The notes beneath the pieces are model-generated. The model was given only the letters and a program-made list of their open reading frames with translations. It did no database searches and was not told the origin of the DNA. A DNA stretch of 64,000 nt, from the NCBI GenBank assembly GCA_037974665.1, contig CM075768.1, positions 11,895,001 to 11,959,000 of the forward strand, in the 5' to 3' direction. Position numbers and translations under genes: made by a program. Shown here piece after piece: positions 34,537 through 47,241 of the stretch (position 1 is the stretch's first letter; every line of letters starts with the position of its first letter). This DNA comes from Ehretia macrophylla. Lineage: Eukaryota; Streptophyta; Magnoliopsida; Boraginales; Ehretiaceae.

Positions 34537-35824
34537 GAAAACACATACATTATGCTATGATAATAACTTAATTTTGAATTAATCAATATTAATTCAAATA
34601 GTAAATTCAAACCCTATGGGCAGAGGTTCCATCATGCATGAATTTACTAACTTTATTATAAGACTAGTAAATTAGACATCAAAAGATAAATAGTCCATAC
34701 CTACGGGTCTTGGAATATCTACTTTTGATGCTAAATTTACTATCTTATTCTATTGAATCTATGAAAATAACCACCTCCTTACAGGGCCAAGAAAATTATT
34801 TTCATAAACTAAATACAATTATTGATGTCATTTGCCTTTATGTAGGCCTTTAAATACTTTTAAATAGGATTGACTACCTAATATCACCATGATCTAGGAT
34901 ATATGCTTTGGCTACTCCGAAGTCATTGACATTATATCCTTAATACTGACATCAATTAAAAAATTATTTTTTTGCATACTGATAAATTCTTAATTTGTTT
35001 GCAAAATATTTCATAAAAATATGCTAGAGTATATACAAAGTTATATTTCTATAACTTTCATTAAATAAACCAACTCTACAATTTCTTTTAACACTACAAA
35101 AAACTGAATTCTGCGACGGACTGTCGCTAAACCATCGCAGATATGGCGACGGAACAGTGAATGGAAAGGTTGACGCTAGTTTTGTAATGGGACAATGACA
35201 ACACAGTGTCAGACAAAAAACCCATCACCAAGCCGTCACTAATAGTGAAGGCTTTGTTAGCCATCTCCAATTCGGTGATGACCAAGCTACGACAGTCATT
35301 AATTTGGTGACGGTTCAATGAAAAGTTTATCCGATTCCGATATATGGAGATGACACGGTGACGGTATGGTGACAGTCCGTCACCATGTCGTCACCATAAA
35401 GGGTGTCGGCTCAATTTTCTATTATTTTTTTAACTAACAAGGCCTTCAAACACTGAGTAACAACGATGCGTTAAAATTTTTTCTGAAGGAGTACCAGTTC
35501 ACTCAAAATTTGTTAACTTGAAGTACTGACATTATTTGAAGTAGTAATAAAATACTATGTTTGTGTAGATATTAACTGCAATATGAGACAAATTTGATAA
35601 TATAATTTGCAAACAACAAGATTTTATTTCATAACATTCAATAACTAGGGATTACATTAACAGACGGTTAACTTTAGTCATCACCATACAAAAGTCCTTA
35701 ACAAGATACATACACATATCCATATAATATATTACATATTATTAACCATAATTACCAAATTTTTACATAATTTTCACTCGAATAACTTCGGCAAAATGAT
35801 GCGATTCATTTGATCCACAAACCT

Positions 35825-35986
35825 TTAATGGTGTTGAGCTCTAGAAATGTAACCCTCTTCTTTTGGTGGTTCGTTAAGATCAAATCAACCTTGTACTCTA
35901 CTGCTGCTTGCCTTCGATGTTTCACCTATCGTTATGTGTACCTCCTTTTTAACGGTAACCCACTGACCCTGAACCTCCTTACTCAT
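35825..35986 (-). pseudogene. Small ORF with FDLNEPP motif and TATA box
   Basis: On the minus strand, a TATATAAAG box (36066-36058) lies about 70 bases upstream of an ATG at 35986. It opens a 33-codon frame (MSKEVQGQWVTVKKEVH...) ended by TGA at 35887-35885. The same frame continues for 19 codons with FDLNEPPKEEGYISRAQHH and a TAA at 35827-35825. FDLNEPP resembles the DLN/EAR-type repression motif of plant regulators. It could be a fragment captured by the CACTA element, a decayed TNP-like gene or chance. I do not recognise the protein. Confidence 0.35.
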
Positions 35987-36654
35987 TGTTTATAAGATAT
36001 GGATGCACTGGGTTTAAGCTTATGTAAAGATGGAAGACAACAAACGAACAGTGATTTCTTTATATAGAAGTGAAAGTGGTGAAAATTTTGCGACGGTTTG
36101 ATGAGGGCTCTTCTTCAAATTATTGGCTCCATGTACATGTGACTCTTTGTACCAGTGAATAGTAAAGATGCAAATTATTGCCTACTATTAATAGCCAATA
36201 AGCCAACTTTTTCAAGGTAGCTTGTGTATCATCACTCTTGTGGAGCATTTTTTCATATGCTTTAAATTAAATGTGGTTCGTTTTCACTAACATTTAAATT
36301 TACACGAGAATTTGACTACGATCACCACATCGATTTGTCAAATCATGACGAGTCCAAAAAAATACGACATACAATTTATTAGGTACAAAGCTATCTAGTG
36401 CTCAAGAACGACATACACAATTTGTTAATTTAAAATTATAAGTTTCATATACGTAATATAGGAAATTAACTTCTCTTCCATCACATATATATTGAAATAA
36501 TTATAAATTTATAATTTTGAAACAATTGTATGTCTTATTTTTTTATAAAATAATACATTCCATTTATATTTATCCCCGTTTATTAAAAAAAATTATAATT
36601 TACAAAGATTATATTTGTTAAATTATATTTTTCATTTTTTTTCTTTTTAAAAAT

Positions 36655-36999
36655 TATGTATTTGGAGACGGGGCCTGTGCCCCTCTCCACTAGAGACGGG
36701 CGCAGGCCCTCTCCACTAAAGATGGTCGCAGGTCGTCTCCACTGGAGACGGGCAACCAGCCCATCTTCAATATGGAGACGGGCAGAGTCCTCGTCTCCAC
36801 AAGTAGAGGCCCACTGTACTGGAGACAGACAACTAGCCCGTCTTCAATATGGAAACGGGGCCTTTGCCCATCTCCAATGGAGACGGGCAGAGTGGGCCTC
36901 TACTTGAGACAGACAATCAGACTGTCTCTAAGATGCCCACGTTGTGGGCCTCTTTATTTTGGTGATGGCCCGGGTTCACACCAGGCCATCACCCAAATT
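36655..36999. repeat. Inverted GGAGACGGGC / GCCCGTCTCC repeats and hairpin
   Basis: At least eight GGAGACGGG or complementary CCCGTCTCC-like motifs in mixed orientation sit in GC-rich DNA inside AT-rich flanks. The block ends with a long hairpin: GGTGATGGCC (36961-36970) pairs with GGCCATCACC (36984-36993). Same motif class as the CACTA subterminal array at 24955-25540. Confidence 0.75.
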
Positions 37000-37002
37000 A
37001 AA

Positions 37003-37042
37003 AATAACAGAGGGCTACGATGCAGTCCTCCGTTATTTCTTT
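37003..37042. repeat. Hairpin next to E2 insertion site
   Basis: 'aaataacagagg' pairs with 'cctccgttattt' (one bulged position) around a 12-base loop. Confidence 0.7.
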
Positions 37043-37095
37043 TTTCCCTTACCCCTACCCCCGTCAAACGAGAAAAGCCCTACCCCCACCCTACC

Positions 37096-39559
37096 TGTAA
37101 TGCCCCGAACCCACCCCACTCTATAAATCAAGCCCAGACCCGCAACTCGGACAGAGTCTCCTCAGTACCGTGGACTAAACTGTTACCTGCAATTAGTTAC
37201 AATAACTTTTAAACTACAAGTAACAACACATACAACTAAACTTACAATATTCCCATAGCCATGCCAAGTTCACAAGGCCATCCAAGCCTTGGAACAACAA
37301 AAACTACTTAAAGCACACAAGCATGCTAGGTAAGTTAACTTTAACTAAAGTAGTTGGATACAACTATAGTCTAATGCTACTATTAAGCTAATAAACACCT
37401 AAGCATGCAATAAGTGAGTTAATCTAAATCCATTATTACATGCCATCTAAATTTAACCAACATACAAGACTATAATTTAGTTACAACTTCCCAAGCAAAT
37501 ATACAAGACCCTAAGGTCTTAAAACGCAACATCTAACAATCACTTCACGCAAGCATCACATATGATCCACCTTATCACATAGGAATCAAAGAATCCGTTC
37601 TACTTGCACTTCTTCTCCTTCATCTACCGCTACTAGTTGGGTATGTACATCAGCTTCTCCTGAAACATGTTAAATGAGGAGTGAACAACAATGTTGCCCA
37701 GCGAGGGAGGTGATGCAACAAACCGGGGCGTGCTACATGATATGCAAACACAAGAAGTCATATATATATAACATAAACAACAAGATTAAATAGCAAGTGA
37801 TTAACCACACTAAAAAGCATACGGTTTCACTTCAAGTCTTCAATCTCGAACCACGAACCTCGAACTTCACACAAGTGTTGGCAAACCCTTACTTCAACAA
37901 GTTGGGATACTCCGGATGTATCCCGATCCTACAACCCTTTCTCCTGAGGTAGGTCCATATGCCCAGCAGGTGAACCACGCCTCTGGGTTAGTGGAGTATA
38001 CTTAGCGAGAGAGGGAATAGGCACTATGGTAGTTGAGGAAGCACGGCAAGCACGACGCCGCCCGTGTTTCTCGACGCCGCCCGTGTTTCTCGACGTTACC
38101 ATGTCCGAAAAGGTTGCGCAACCCCAAAACCAAACCACAAGATTCAAATACAACAAATATCAAGTAAGATGGTCGACAAAGTAGGTTGCCCTCGTATAAT
38201 CACATTATAACCAACATATGCACAAGATAGCTATCTAATCCCAAAAGAGGCAAACAATATAACTTTTTCCACAATCTAATCAAATAGATCAATTACACTT
38301 TAGACAATCATATAAGCACATGATATCACATCTACAAGCACTAAATGCATTAAATTGCCAAAATACTACTTTTTCCCTTTCTTTAACCAAGCTTTTATTC
38401 TCCTAAGTGCGTTTCAAGGTTACCAAACCACATCCCAATCATACTACATCCCTAATTAAACCAAAAGACACCTATTAAGTTCATAAAACCCCATTTTAGG
38501 AACAAAAGTTCGGGAAGACCCCGAGCAGGTTTTAACTACAACTATACTATTCAAACTCCAATTTCGTGTAACGAAAGTACCATACCCCAAGGATACCCAA
38601 ACCAAAGCCCAAACATGCCCAGATTGTACAACAAGAAAAGTCCCCTTTTTAAAGTTGACTAATTTTGCAATTTAGCTCGGTTTTGTGTGATTCAACTTCA
38701 CGTAGCCTCCCAACTAATTTCACTAGGGTCTAGAGCATCTAATTGAAGTCTCAATTTATTCCAATTAGCACTTTTATTCGAAACCCTAGATACAAGTACT
38801 ATTCATCATCTCTTTCATTCAATCTATGCATCCCACCATTGAATTTGCAAACAAGCTACATAAGTTAGTTTTAGAGGCTCCAAATAACATATATCAAACA
38901 TCCATAGCAAGCAATATAATAATATTCAACAATATAAAAAAATTCAACATGTGTGCAACAACTTAAACTCAGGAAAAAAGATGCATCTCCCTCACTTGCA
39001 AGAGACTTAGGAGGCTTGTAGGAGCTTTGGGAAGCTTGGAGATAGGTGTATGATGCTAGCCAAAGATCAAATCACCAAAGCTTGAAGAAGAAATTGCTCT
39101 TTTCTTTTCTTGTTTGGCTGTCGGGTAAAGAGGGATAATTTGGGAATTATGGCAATTATTTCTATGAGAAAATGCTTGTATGTGTATTATGTTATGTATA
39201 TAGATGATATATGCTAAGTTTTGTTAAGTCAAACTTCACTAATGAGCTTAAAGTCTAATCAAATGCCAACCAATTCAAAACCAAGGTTGTTACGTATGTA
39301 ATACTATTCAAATGAAGCAAAACTATTTTCCAACCGCATGCTCCCGAGCTCGAAAGTCCAAAATGACAAGGTCTTGATTCCTTTTAAATGTCATATGACC
39401 TAGGAAAAATATAAAATCAAACATTTGATACGGTCGAAAATTTTATGAATAGTAACCTCAAAATAAAGTAATTAAGCAAGAAAGATGATGCACGTAAGAA
39501 TATTCAAGTAAGCATGCAACAGTTATAAAGAAATATGTGAAAAAATCTCGAGCGTCACA
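37096..39559 (-). repeat. E2 3' LTR
   Basis: On the plus strand TGTAATGCCCCG...GCGTCACA, 2464 bases. Includes a local duplication 'cgccgcccgtgtttctcgac' at 38055-38095 that the partner LTR lacks. Confidence 0.93.
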
Positions 39560-39575
39560 CCCTCTCCCCCTTAAA
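39560..39575 (-). other. E2 polypurine tract
   Basis: Plus-strand CCCTCTCCCCCTTAAA, minus-strand TTTAAGGGGGAGAGGG, identical to E1's tract and abutting the 3' LTR. Confidence 0.88.
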
Positions 39576-42500
39576 CTAATTGCGTCCTCGCAATTCTTAC
39601 ATGATTCGATAAACAGCTCCAGATACTTTTCTCTTATCTGATCCTCTCACTCCCAAGTGGCATTCTCAACTCCGTGATGATCCCAAAGAACCTTTACCAT
39701 AGGAATACTTTTGGTTCGAAGTTCCTGAATATTTCTGTCAACCACTCGAAGGGGTTTCTCCACATATACCAAAGACTCATCAATCTCCAACGGTTTTGGC
39801 TCAATAATGTGCGACGGATTAGGATTATACTTCATCAACAATGACATATGGAAAACATCATGAATCCTGCCCAAACTCGGAGGTAATGCCAATCTATAAG
39901 CCAACTCACCAACCTTCTTAATGATTTCAAATGGCCCTACGTATCTAGGACTGAGTTTACCTCCCTTTCCGTGTCGAATCAAACCCTTGCGCGGAGAGAC
40001 TTTCAAGAATACACGATCACGCTCTGAAAATACCAAGTCCCGTCGACGTCTATCAGCATAATTCTTCTGTCAACTCTGTGCCGTAAGCATCCTCTTCTTT
40101 ATAAGCTTCACACTATCCATCATCTTGATTATCTTAGGTAGAATAGCTGGATCAACAGTTTTCATTTCACCTACCTCATCCCAATACAACGGAGACCTAT
40201 ATTTCCGCCCGTAAAGTGCCTCGTAGGATGCCATACCAATAGTAGCATGGTAACTGTTATTATAAGTAAACTCCGTGAAAGGTAGATACTTCTCTCAACT
40301 CTTACCGAAATCCAGAACGCAAGCTCACAACATGTCTTCCAGTATCCTGATAGTCCTCTCCGACTGACCATTCGTCTGTGGTGATATGCAGTACTAAAAC
40401 TCAGATTAGTCCCCAAGGCCTTTTGTAGTTTATGCCAGAACTGTGATATAAACCTGGGATCTCTGTCCGACACTATCTGAGATGGAACTCCATGCAATCT
40501 CACAATATTTTCAACGTAAAGTTCGGCTAATTTATCAAGAGAGCCAGTCTTCTTTGTAGCAATAAAATGGGAATTCTTTGTCAACCTATCAACCACAACC
40601 TATACGTAATCATTATCTCGTGGTAATTTTGGTAAATCCGATACAAGATCTATAGTAACCTGGTCCCATTTCCATACCGGAATCTCTAATGGCTGCAGTA
40701 ACCCTGCTGGTCTCTGATGCTCTGCCTTAACCTCCTGACAAGTCAAACACATAGCCACATAATCAACTATTTCCTTTTTCATGTTGTTCCACCAGAAACT
40801 CTGCTCCAAGTCCCTATACATCTTAGTGCTACCAAGATGAATCGTGTATTTTGAACCATGAGTCTCAGCACGAATCTTATCTTTCACAGTTGAATCACTA
40901 GGAATGCAGATTCTATTCCTGTACTTAAGTAATCCATCATCATGCAACTTGAAATCGGACTCTCCCCATTTGGACTTCTCTAGAATCTTCAACAACTAAG
41001 GATCTGATTGTTGGGCTTCTCTAATTCTAGATAACAATAGTGACTGGAATTGTAAGCTAGCAATTTGAATACCTGTTCTAGAAGCCTTTGGTTTCTACAA
41101 GCACATCTCCCCTATAAACTCCCAGTGTTTGATTATCAAACTAGTTACAATAGCTTTTCGGCTTAATGCATCTGCAACAGTGTTAACTTTCCCTGGCAAG
41201 TAGCTAATAGTACAATTATAATCATTCAACAACTCTAGCCAACGCTTTTGCCTCATATTCAAATCCTTTTGAGAAAACATATATTTTAGACTTTTATGAT
41301 CAGTAAATATCTCAAATTGATTACCCCACAAGTAATGACACCATTTCTTCAAAGCAAAGACAACAACAACAAACTTAAGATCGTGTATAGGATAATTGAG
41401 TTCATATGGTTTCAATTTCCTAGAGGCATAAGCTATCACCTTACCATTTTGCATAAGAACGCAACCCAAGCCTTCTTTCGAGGCATAACTGTATATCACC
41501 AAATTATCAGTCCCCTCAGGCAATGCAAGAATAGGAGCCGTGGTAAGTCTCTTTTTTAATTCCTAGAAACTAGCTTCACATTTATCACTCCAGTTAAATA
41601 TAGTTTTCTTCTGAGTTAAGGAAGTTAATGGTCCTACAATTTTTGAGAAGTTTTTAACAAACCGCCTATAATAGCCCACCAATCCCAAGAAACTACGAAC
41701 TTCTGTGACAGTCTCGGGTCTTTTCCAGGACATCCCTACCTCAATTTTCGCAGGATCTACATATATTCCCTCCTGGGAAATGATATGGCCTAAAAAGGAA
41801 ACCTGTTTCAACCAGAATTTGCATTTGCTAAATTTGGCAAATAACTTATGTTCCTGCAATGTTTGAAGCACAATTCTCAAGTGTTTTTCATGCTCTGCCT
41901 CAGATTTAGAATAGACCAATATATTATCAATGAAAATCACAACAAACTAATCAAGATAAGGTTTAAATACCCTCTCCATAAAGGCGGCTAGAGCACTTGT
42001 CAACCCAAACGGTAATACAACAAACTCATAGTGGCCGTACTTGGTTCTGAATGCAGTCTTGGGTACATCCTCTCTACGGATTCACAATTGATAATAACCC
42101 TGCCTCAAATCAAATTTAGAAAACACAACAGCACCATGCAGCTGATCAAACAACTCCTCAATTAAGGGCAAATGATATTTATTTTTCACCATCACCTGAT
42201 TAAGACCCCGATAATCAATACACAATCGCAGAGTCCCATCTTTCTTTTTTACAAATAACACAGGAGCACCCTAAGGAGACGAACTAGGCTGCATAAAACC
42301 CTTTTCAAGTAGGCCTTGTAGCTGAATTTTCAATTCCTGCAACTCAGAGTGAACCATTCTATATGGGGTTCTAGAAATAGGATTAGTCCCTAGCAATAAA
42401 TCAATCACAAACTATATCTCTCAGTTAAGTGGTAACCCCGGTAACTCCTCAGGAAATACCCCTGGAAAATCTTTTATGACAGGTACCTCGTTCATTTTCA

Positions 42501-44259
42501 ATTTATCTCCAGGTTGATTGATTAAGTAAGCCAAATAAGGATTACAACCCTTACTCAACATTTTAGTAGTTTTAATAGAAGATATGATACGAGTCTCAGT
42601 AGATTTTTGACTCCCAATGACTTTAATAACAGGTTGGTCAGGTATTTCTAAATTTAAAACTTTCTTTCTACAATCCAAACATGCATAATACCGCCCCAAC
42701 CAATCCATCCCCAAGATAACGTCAAAGTCCCAAAATGGCATAATAATTAGGTCAATAGGATACATATGACCTTCAATACAAATATCACAATTTCTACACA
42801 CAGACTCCGTAACACATTTAGTACCCATAGGACTTCCTATTTCAATTATATACGGCAATTTATCAACTTTTAAGACAGCAGATTGTGCACATGTAGGAGT
42901 AATGAATGAATGTGTAGCCCTGGTGTCAATTAAAACTACTACTGGCTGATTATTAATAAGAAATATACATTTTACCACCACAGTCGTGTCTGGAAGTTCC
43001 TCCTGATCAAGTACAAATACTCCTGCCTGGTCTCGTGGAATGGTAGCTGCTCCTGAAGCTCTAGTCTGAGCACCCTGGCCAGAAGTCTGACCCTGTCCCT
43101 GTTTAAACTTGGGACAATCTCTAGCTCTGTGCTGATCCTTGCCACATCCCACACACCGGCCCAATTTTTTCCAACACTCTACCTCCGTGTCACCCTTGCG
43201 ATTACAATAACTGCACTGCTGGTTTTTCTTGGCAGCAGTACCTCCCGTAGGAGCCCTGAAAGTAGAGGTAGCGGAACTACCCTGCTGGGATCTAGCAGTC
43301 ACTAGTCGGGTCTGTGATTGTCCTTGTGGCTGACTCTGAGCTGGTCTCGGCTGTGATTGTGCCTGAGCTGGTCCTGGGTAACTCTGGGTCTATCTCGGCT
43401 GTTGGGTCTGAACAGACTACTGATACTTCCTCTGGTAACCCTGACTCAGGGACTGATACTGACGCTTACTTGATTGACTAGACTGAGCCAACACATCTGC
43501 CTTACGTTTCTCGTACCTCGATGCGGCCCTGACTGCTGCAGCATAACTCAAAAAATCCTGCGAAGACAAATTAAGCATAATATCATTCCTCAACCCAGTG
43601 ATAAACCTCTAAATCTTCATGTCCTCTGGCTGAACCAAAGCTGGCACGTATCGGGAAAGTCTAGTAAAATTAGCCTCATACTGATCCACAGTCATGTTTC
43701 CCTATTTCAAAGCTATGAATTCATTTTGATGTCTCTCGCGAGCTACCACAAACACATACTTGTCCCTGAACTCACAAACGAAGTCAGCCCACACATGTTG
43801 GACCCTCGACATCCCATTTCTCTCTAACAGTACGCCACTACTCCTCGGCGTCACCCTCCATTAAGAATGCATCATAAGTAATCTTTCTTTCATCATTGCA
43901 CTCGAGTATCGCAGCAACTTTCTCAAACTTGCTCCACCACATCTCTGCTTTTATGTCATTTGGCTCGCCATAGAAACTGAATGCCCCGTGGTGCAAGAAT
44001 TTGTCATATAAATTACCCCCAGCGGTACCACTGCCCTTTGCTCTAGCAGTTTGATGACCTCTGCCAATCCCTGCTTGACCCTGCTGGGTCACAAACTGTG
44101 CCATAGTATTCATAGCGGCAACCATAGTAGCCAAAATATGTGCATTGCTCGGCTCTTGACCCTGTGGTACATTCCCTGCTACCCCTGCGCCTTGCCTTGG
44201 TACATCCTGTCTAGGAGCCTCCTTCGGTACCCTTCTCTCGGTCTTCCCCTTCTCCTCAT
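39576..44259 (-). pseudogene. E2 gag-pol, many stops, PR and RT active sites mutated
   Basis: Gag starts at ATG 44259-44257 (MRRRGRPR) but a 2-base insertion soon shifts the frame; the gag core then reads from about 44134 (FLHHGAFSFYGEPNDIKAEM) to a TAG in the EEWW motif at 43838. Zinc knuckles CSYCNRKGDTEVEC (fourth ligand His replaced by Asp) and CVGCGKDQHRARDC follow. Protease reads LIDTRATHSF, so the DTG catalytic Gly is Arg. RT reads [10 protein letters not shown], so FIDD's second Asp is Asn. RNase H (41523-41095) and integrase with HHCC and DDE-type segments (40995-40171) are broken by TAGs and a frameshift near 40380. The chromodomain end is at 40036-39647. Confidence 0.93.
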
Positions 44260-44566
44260 CTCGATGCTAAAAGAGTATAACATTATAATAGGCAGATAGA
44301 AAATGCTAAGATAATATGCACATTGTTTTCAAAACACCTTATTCTCATAAGTCAACATATAAAACACTTAGCAAGCATTATACACTAACTTTTCATATTC
44401 TTATCACATCATGCTTTACCATTCCTTTTACATGCTAGCATGTCTTTTATCCAAGTACTTAAACAATTACACAATTACACAATCACATATTCACATAGTT
44501 CAACTTTCACATATGAACCTCTACCCACATGCCAAGGAAATTAACCCGGCTTCATGCATTCAAGTA

Positions 44567-44578
44567 GCTCAGATACCA
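44567..44578 (-). other. E2 primer binding site
   Basis: Minus-strand TGGTATCTGAGC, one mismatch from E1's TGGTATCAGAGC, 6 bases from the 5' LTR end. Complementary to initiator tRNA-Met. Confidence 0.85.
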
Positions 44579-44584
44579 CCTAAA

Positions 44585-47054
44585 TGTAATGCCCCGAACC
44601 CAACCCCACGCTATAGGTCAAGCCCGGACCCGCTACTTGGACAGAGTCTCCTCTGTACCGTGAACTAAAGTGTTACCTGCAATTAGTTACAATAACTTTT
44701 GAACTAAAAGTAACAACACATACAACCAAACTTATAATATTCCCATAGCCATACCAAGTTCACAAGGCCATCCGAGCCTTGGAACAGCAAAAACTACTTA
44801 AAGCACACAAGCATGCAAGGTAAGTTAACTTTAACTAAAGTAGTTGGATACAACTATAGTCTAATGTTACTATTAAGCTAATAAATACCCAAGCATGCAA
44901 TAAATGAAGTAATCTAAATCCATTATTACATGCCATCTAAATTTAACCAACATACAAGACTATAATTTAGTTACAACTTCCAAAGCAAATATACAAGACC
45001 CTAAGGTCTCAAAACATAACATCTAACAATCACTTCACGCAAGCATCACATATGATCCACCTTATCACACAGGAATCAAGGAATATGTTCTACTTGCACT
45101 TTTTCTCCTTCCTTTACCGCTACTAACTGGGGATCTAACTCAGCTTCTCCTGAAACATGTTAAATGAGGAGTGAGCAACAATGTTGCCCAGCAAGGGAGG
45201 TAATGCAACATACCGGGGCGTGCTATATGTATGCAAACACAAGAAGTCATATATATATAACATAAACAACAAGATTAAATAGCAAGTGATTAACCACACT
45301 AAAAAGGATACGGTTCCACTTCAAGTCTTCAATCTCGAACCATGAACCTCGAACTTCACGCAAGTGCCAACAAACCCTTACTCCAACAAGTTGGGATACT
45401 CCGGATGTATCCCGATCCTGCAACCCTTTCTCCTGAGGTAGGTCCATATGCCCAGTAGGTGAACCACGCCTTTGGGGTAGTGGAGTATACTCAGCGAGAG
45501 AGGGAATAGGCACCATGGTAGTCGAGGGAGCACGGCAAGCCCAACGCCGCCCATGTTTCTCGACGTTACCATGTCCGAAAAGGTTGCGCAACCCCAAAAC
45601 CAAACCACAAGATTTAAATACAACAAATAGCAAGTAAGAGGGTCAACAAAGTAGGTTACCCTCGCACAGTCACATTATAACCAACATATGCACGAGATAG
45701 CTATATAATCCCAAAAGAGGAAAACAATATAAATTTTTCCACAATCTAATCAAATAGCTCAATTACACTTTAGACAATCATATAAGCACATGATATCACA
45801 TCTACAAGCACTAAATGCATTAAATTGCCAAAAACCTATTTTTTCCCTTTCTTTAACCAAGCTTTTCTTCTCCTAAGTGCGTCTCAAGGTTACCAAACCA
45901 CATCCTAATCATACTACATTCCTAATTAAACCAAAAGACACCTATTAAGTTCATAAAACCCCATTTTAGGAACAAAAGTTCAAGAAGGCCCCGAGCGGAT
46001 TCTAACTACAACTATACTATCCAAACCCCAATTTCACGTAACGGAAGCACCAAAAGTGCTTCCATACCCCTAGAATACCCAAACCAAAGCCCAAACATGC
46101 CCGGATTGCATAATGAGAAAAGTCCCCTTTTTAAAGTTGACTAATTTTGCAATTTAGCTCGGTTTTGGGTGATTCAACTTCACGTGGCCTCCCAACTAGC
46201 TTCACTTGGGTCTAAAGCATCTAATTGAAGTCTCAATTCATTCCAATTAGAAAATTTTATTCGAAACCCTAGATACAAGCACTATTCATCATCTTTTTCA
46301 TTCAATCTATGCATTCCACCATTGAATTTGCAAACAAGCTACATAAGTTAGTTCTAGAGGCTCCAAATAACATATATCAAACATCCATAGCAAGAAATAT
46401 AACAATATTCAACAATATAAGAAAATTCAATATGTGTGCAACAACTTAAACTCAAGAAAAAGATGCATCTCCCTCACTTGCAAGAGAATTAGGAGGCTTG
46501 TAGGAGCTTAGGGAAGCTTGGAGATAGGTGTATAATACTAGCCAAAGATCAAATCACCAAAGCTTGAAGAAGAAATTACTCTTTTCCTTTCCTGTTTGGC
46601 CGTCGGGTAGAGAGGGGTAATTTGAGAATTATGACAATTGTTTTGATGAGAACATGCTTGTGTGTGTATTATGTTATGTATATAGATGATATATGCTAAG
46701 TTTTGCTAAGTCAAACTTCACTAATGATTGATCAAATGAGCTTAAACTCTAATCAAATGCCAACCAATTCAAAACCAAGGTTGTTATGTATGTAACATTA
46801 TTCAAATGAAGCAAAACTATTTTCCAAACGCATGCTCCTGAACTCAAAAGTCCAAAATGACAAGGTCTCGATTATTTTTATATGTCATATGACCTAGGAA
46901 AAAATATAAAATCAAACATTCGAGACAGTCGAAAATTTTATGAATAGTAACCTCAAAATAAAGTAATTAAGCAAGAAAAATGATGCACGTAAGAATGTTC
47001 AAGTAAGCATGCAACAGTTATAAAGAAATATGTGAAAAAATCTAGGACGTCACA
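44585..47054 (-). repeat. E2 5' LTR
   Basis: On the plus strand TGTAATGCCCCG...GACGTCACA, 2470 bases, similar throughout to 37096-39559. Confidence 0.93.
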
Positions 47055-47143
47055 CCACCCCCACCCCCACCCCCACCCCTCTATAGACCCCTCTCCACCA
47101 TTTTTTTTTAGGTAATGGTGTTTTTTTTTCTATTTATATATTT

Positions 47144-47241
<98 letters not shown>

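Larger units (their letters stand above)
30129..35091 (-). mobile_element. Ty1/copia element, 5' LTR missing
   Basis: Minus-strand order from right to left is gag (34536 down), protease, integrase, RT, RNase H, polypurine-like tract, 3' LTR (30568-30129), the copia order with INT before RT. Right of gag, 34540-35091 is AT-rich leader-like sequence with no LTR and no clear primer site, and a CACTA terminus begins at 35092. The copy is therefore truncated or its 5' LTR has been displaced. Frameshifts and stops inactivate it. Confidence 0.85.
35092..37095. mobile_element. Left end of a second CACTA-like element
   Basis: CACTACAAAAAACTG at 35092 is a canonical CACTA terminus, followed by 'ctgcgacggactgtcgct' and several GTGACGG/GTCACC motifs to 35405. 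It continues through AT-rich DNA to a GC-rich inverted-repeat block (36655-36999) and then into the E2 insertion. The piece right of E2 carries a Ptta/En/Spm-type gene, so I infer one element spanning both sides, but no right terminus (GTAGTG) was found before 57484. Confidence 0.6.
37096..47054 (-). mobile_element. E2: full-length Tekay/Del-like chromovirus, same family as E1
   Basis: LTRs at 44585-47054 (5') and 37096-39559 (3'), with gag-pol between on the minus strand. Flanking 5-mers are CTACC (37091-37095) and CCACC (47055-47059), four of five matching, in a C-rich repeat. Its pol is collinear with E1's and close to it in sequence, so each can be used to infer the other's original codons. 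About fourteen differences in the first ~160 LTR bases by eye indicate an old insertion. Multiple stops and lost catalytic residues make it inactive. Confidence 0.95.
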
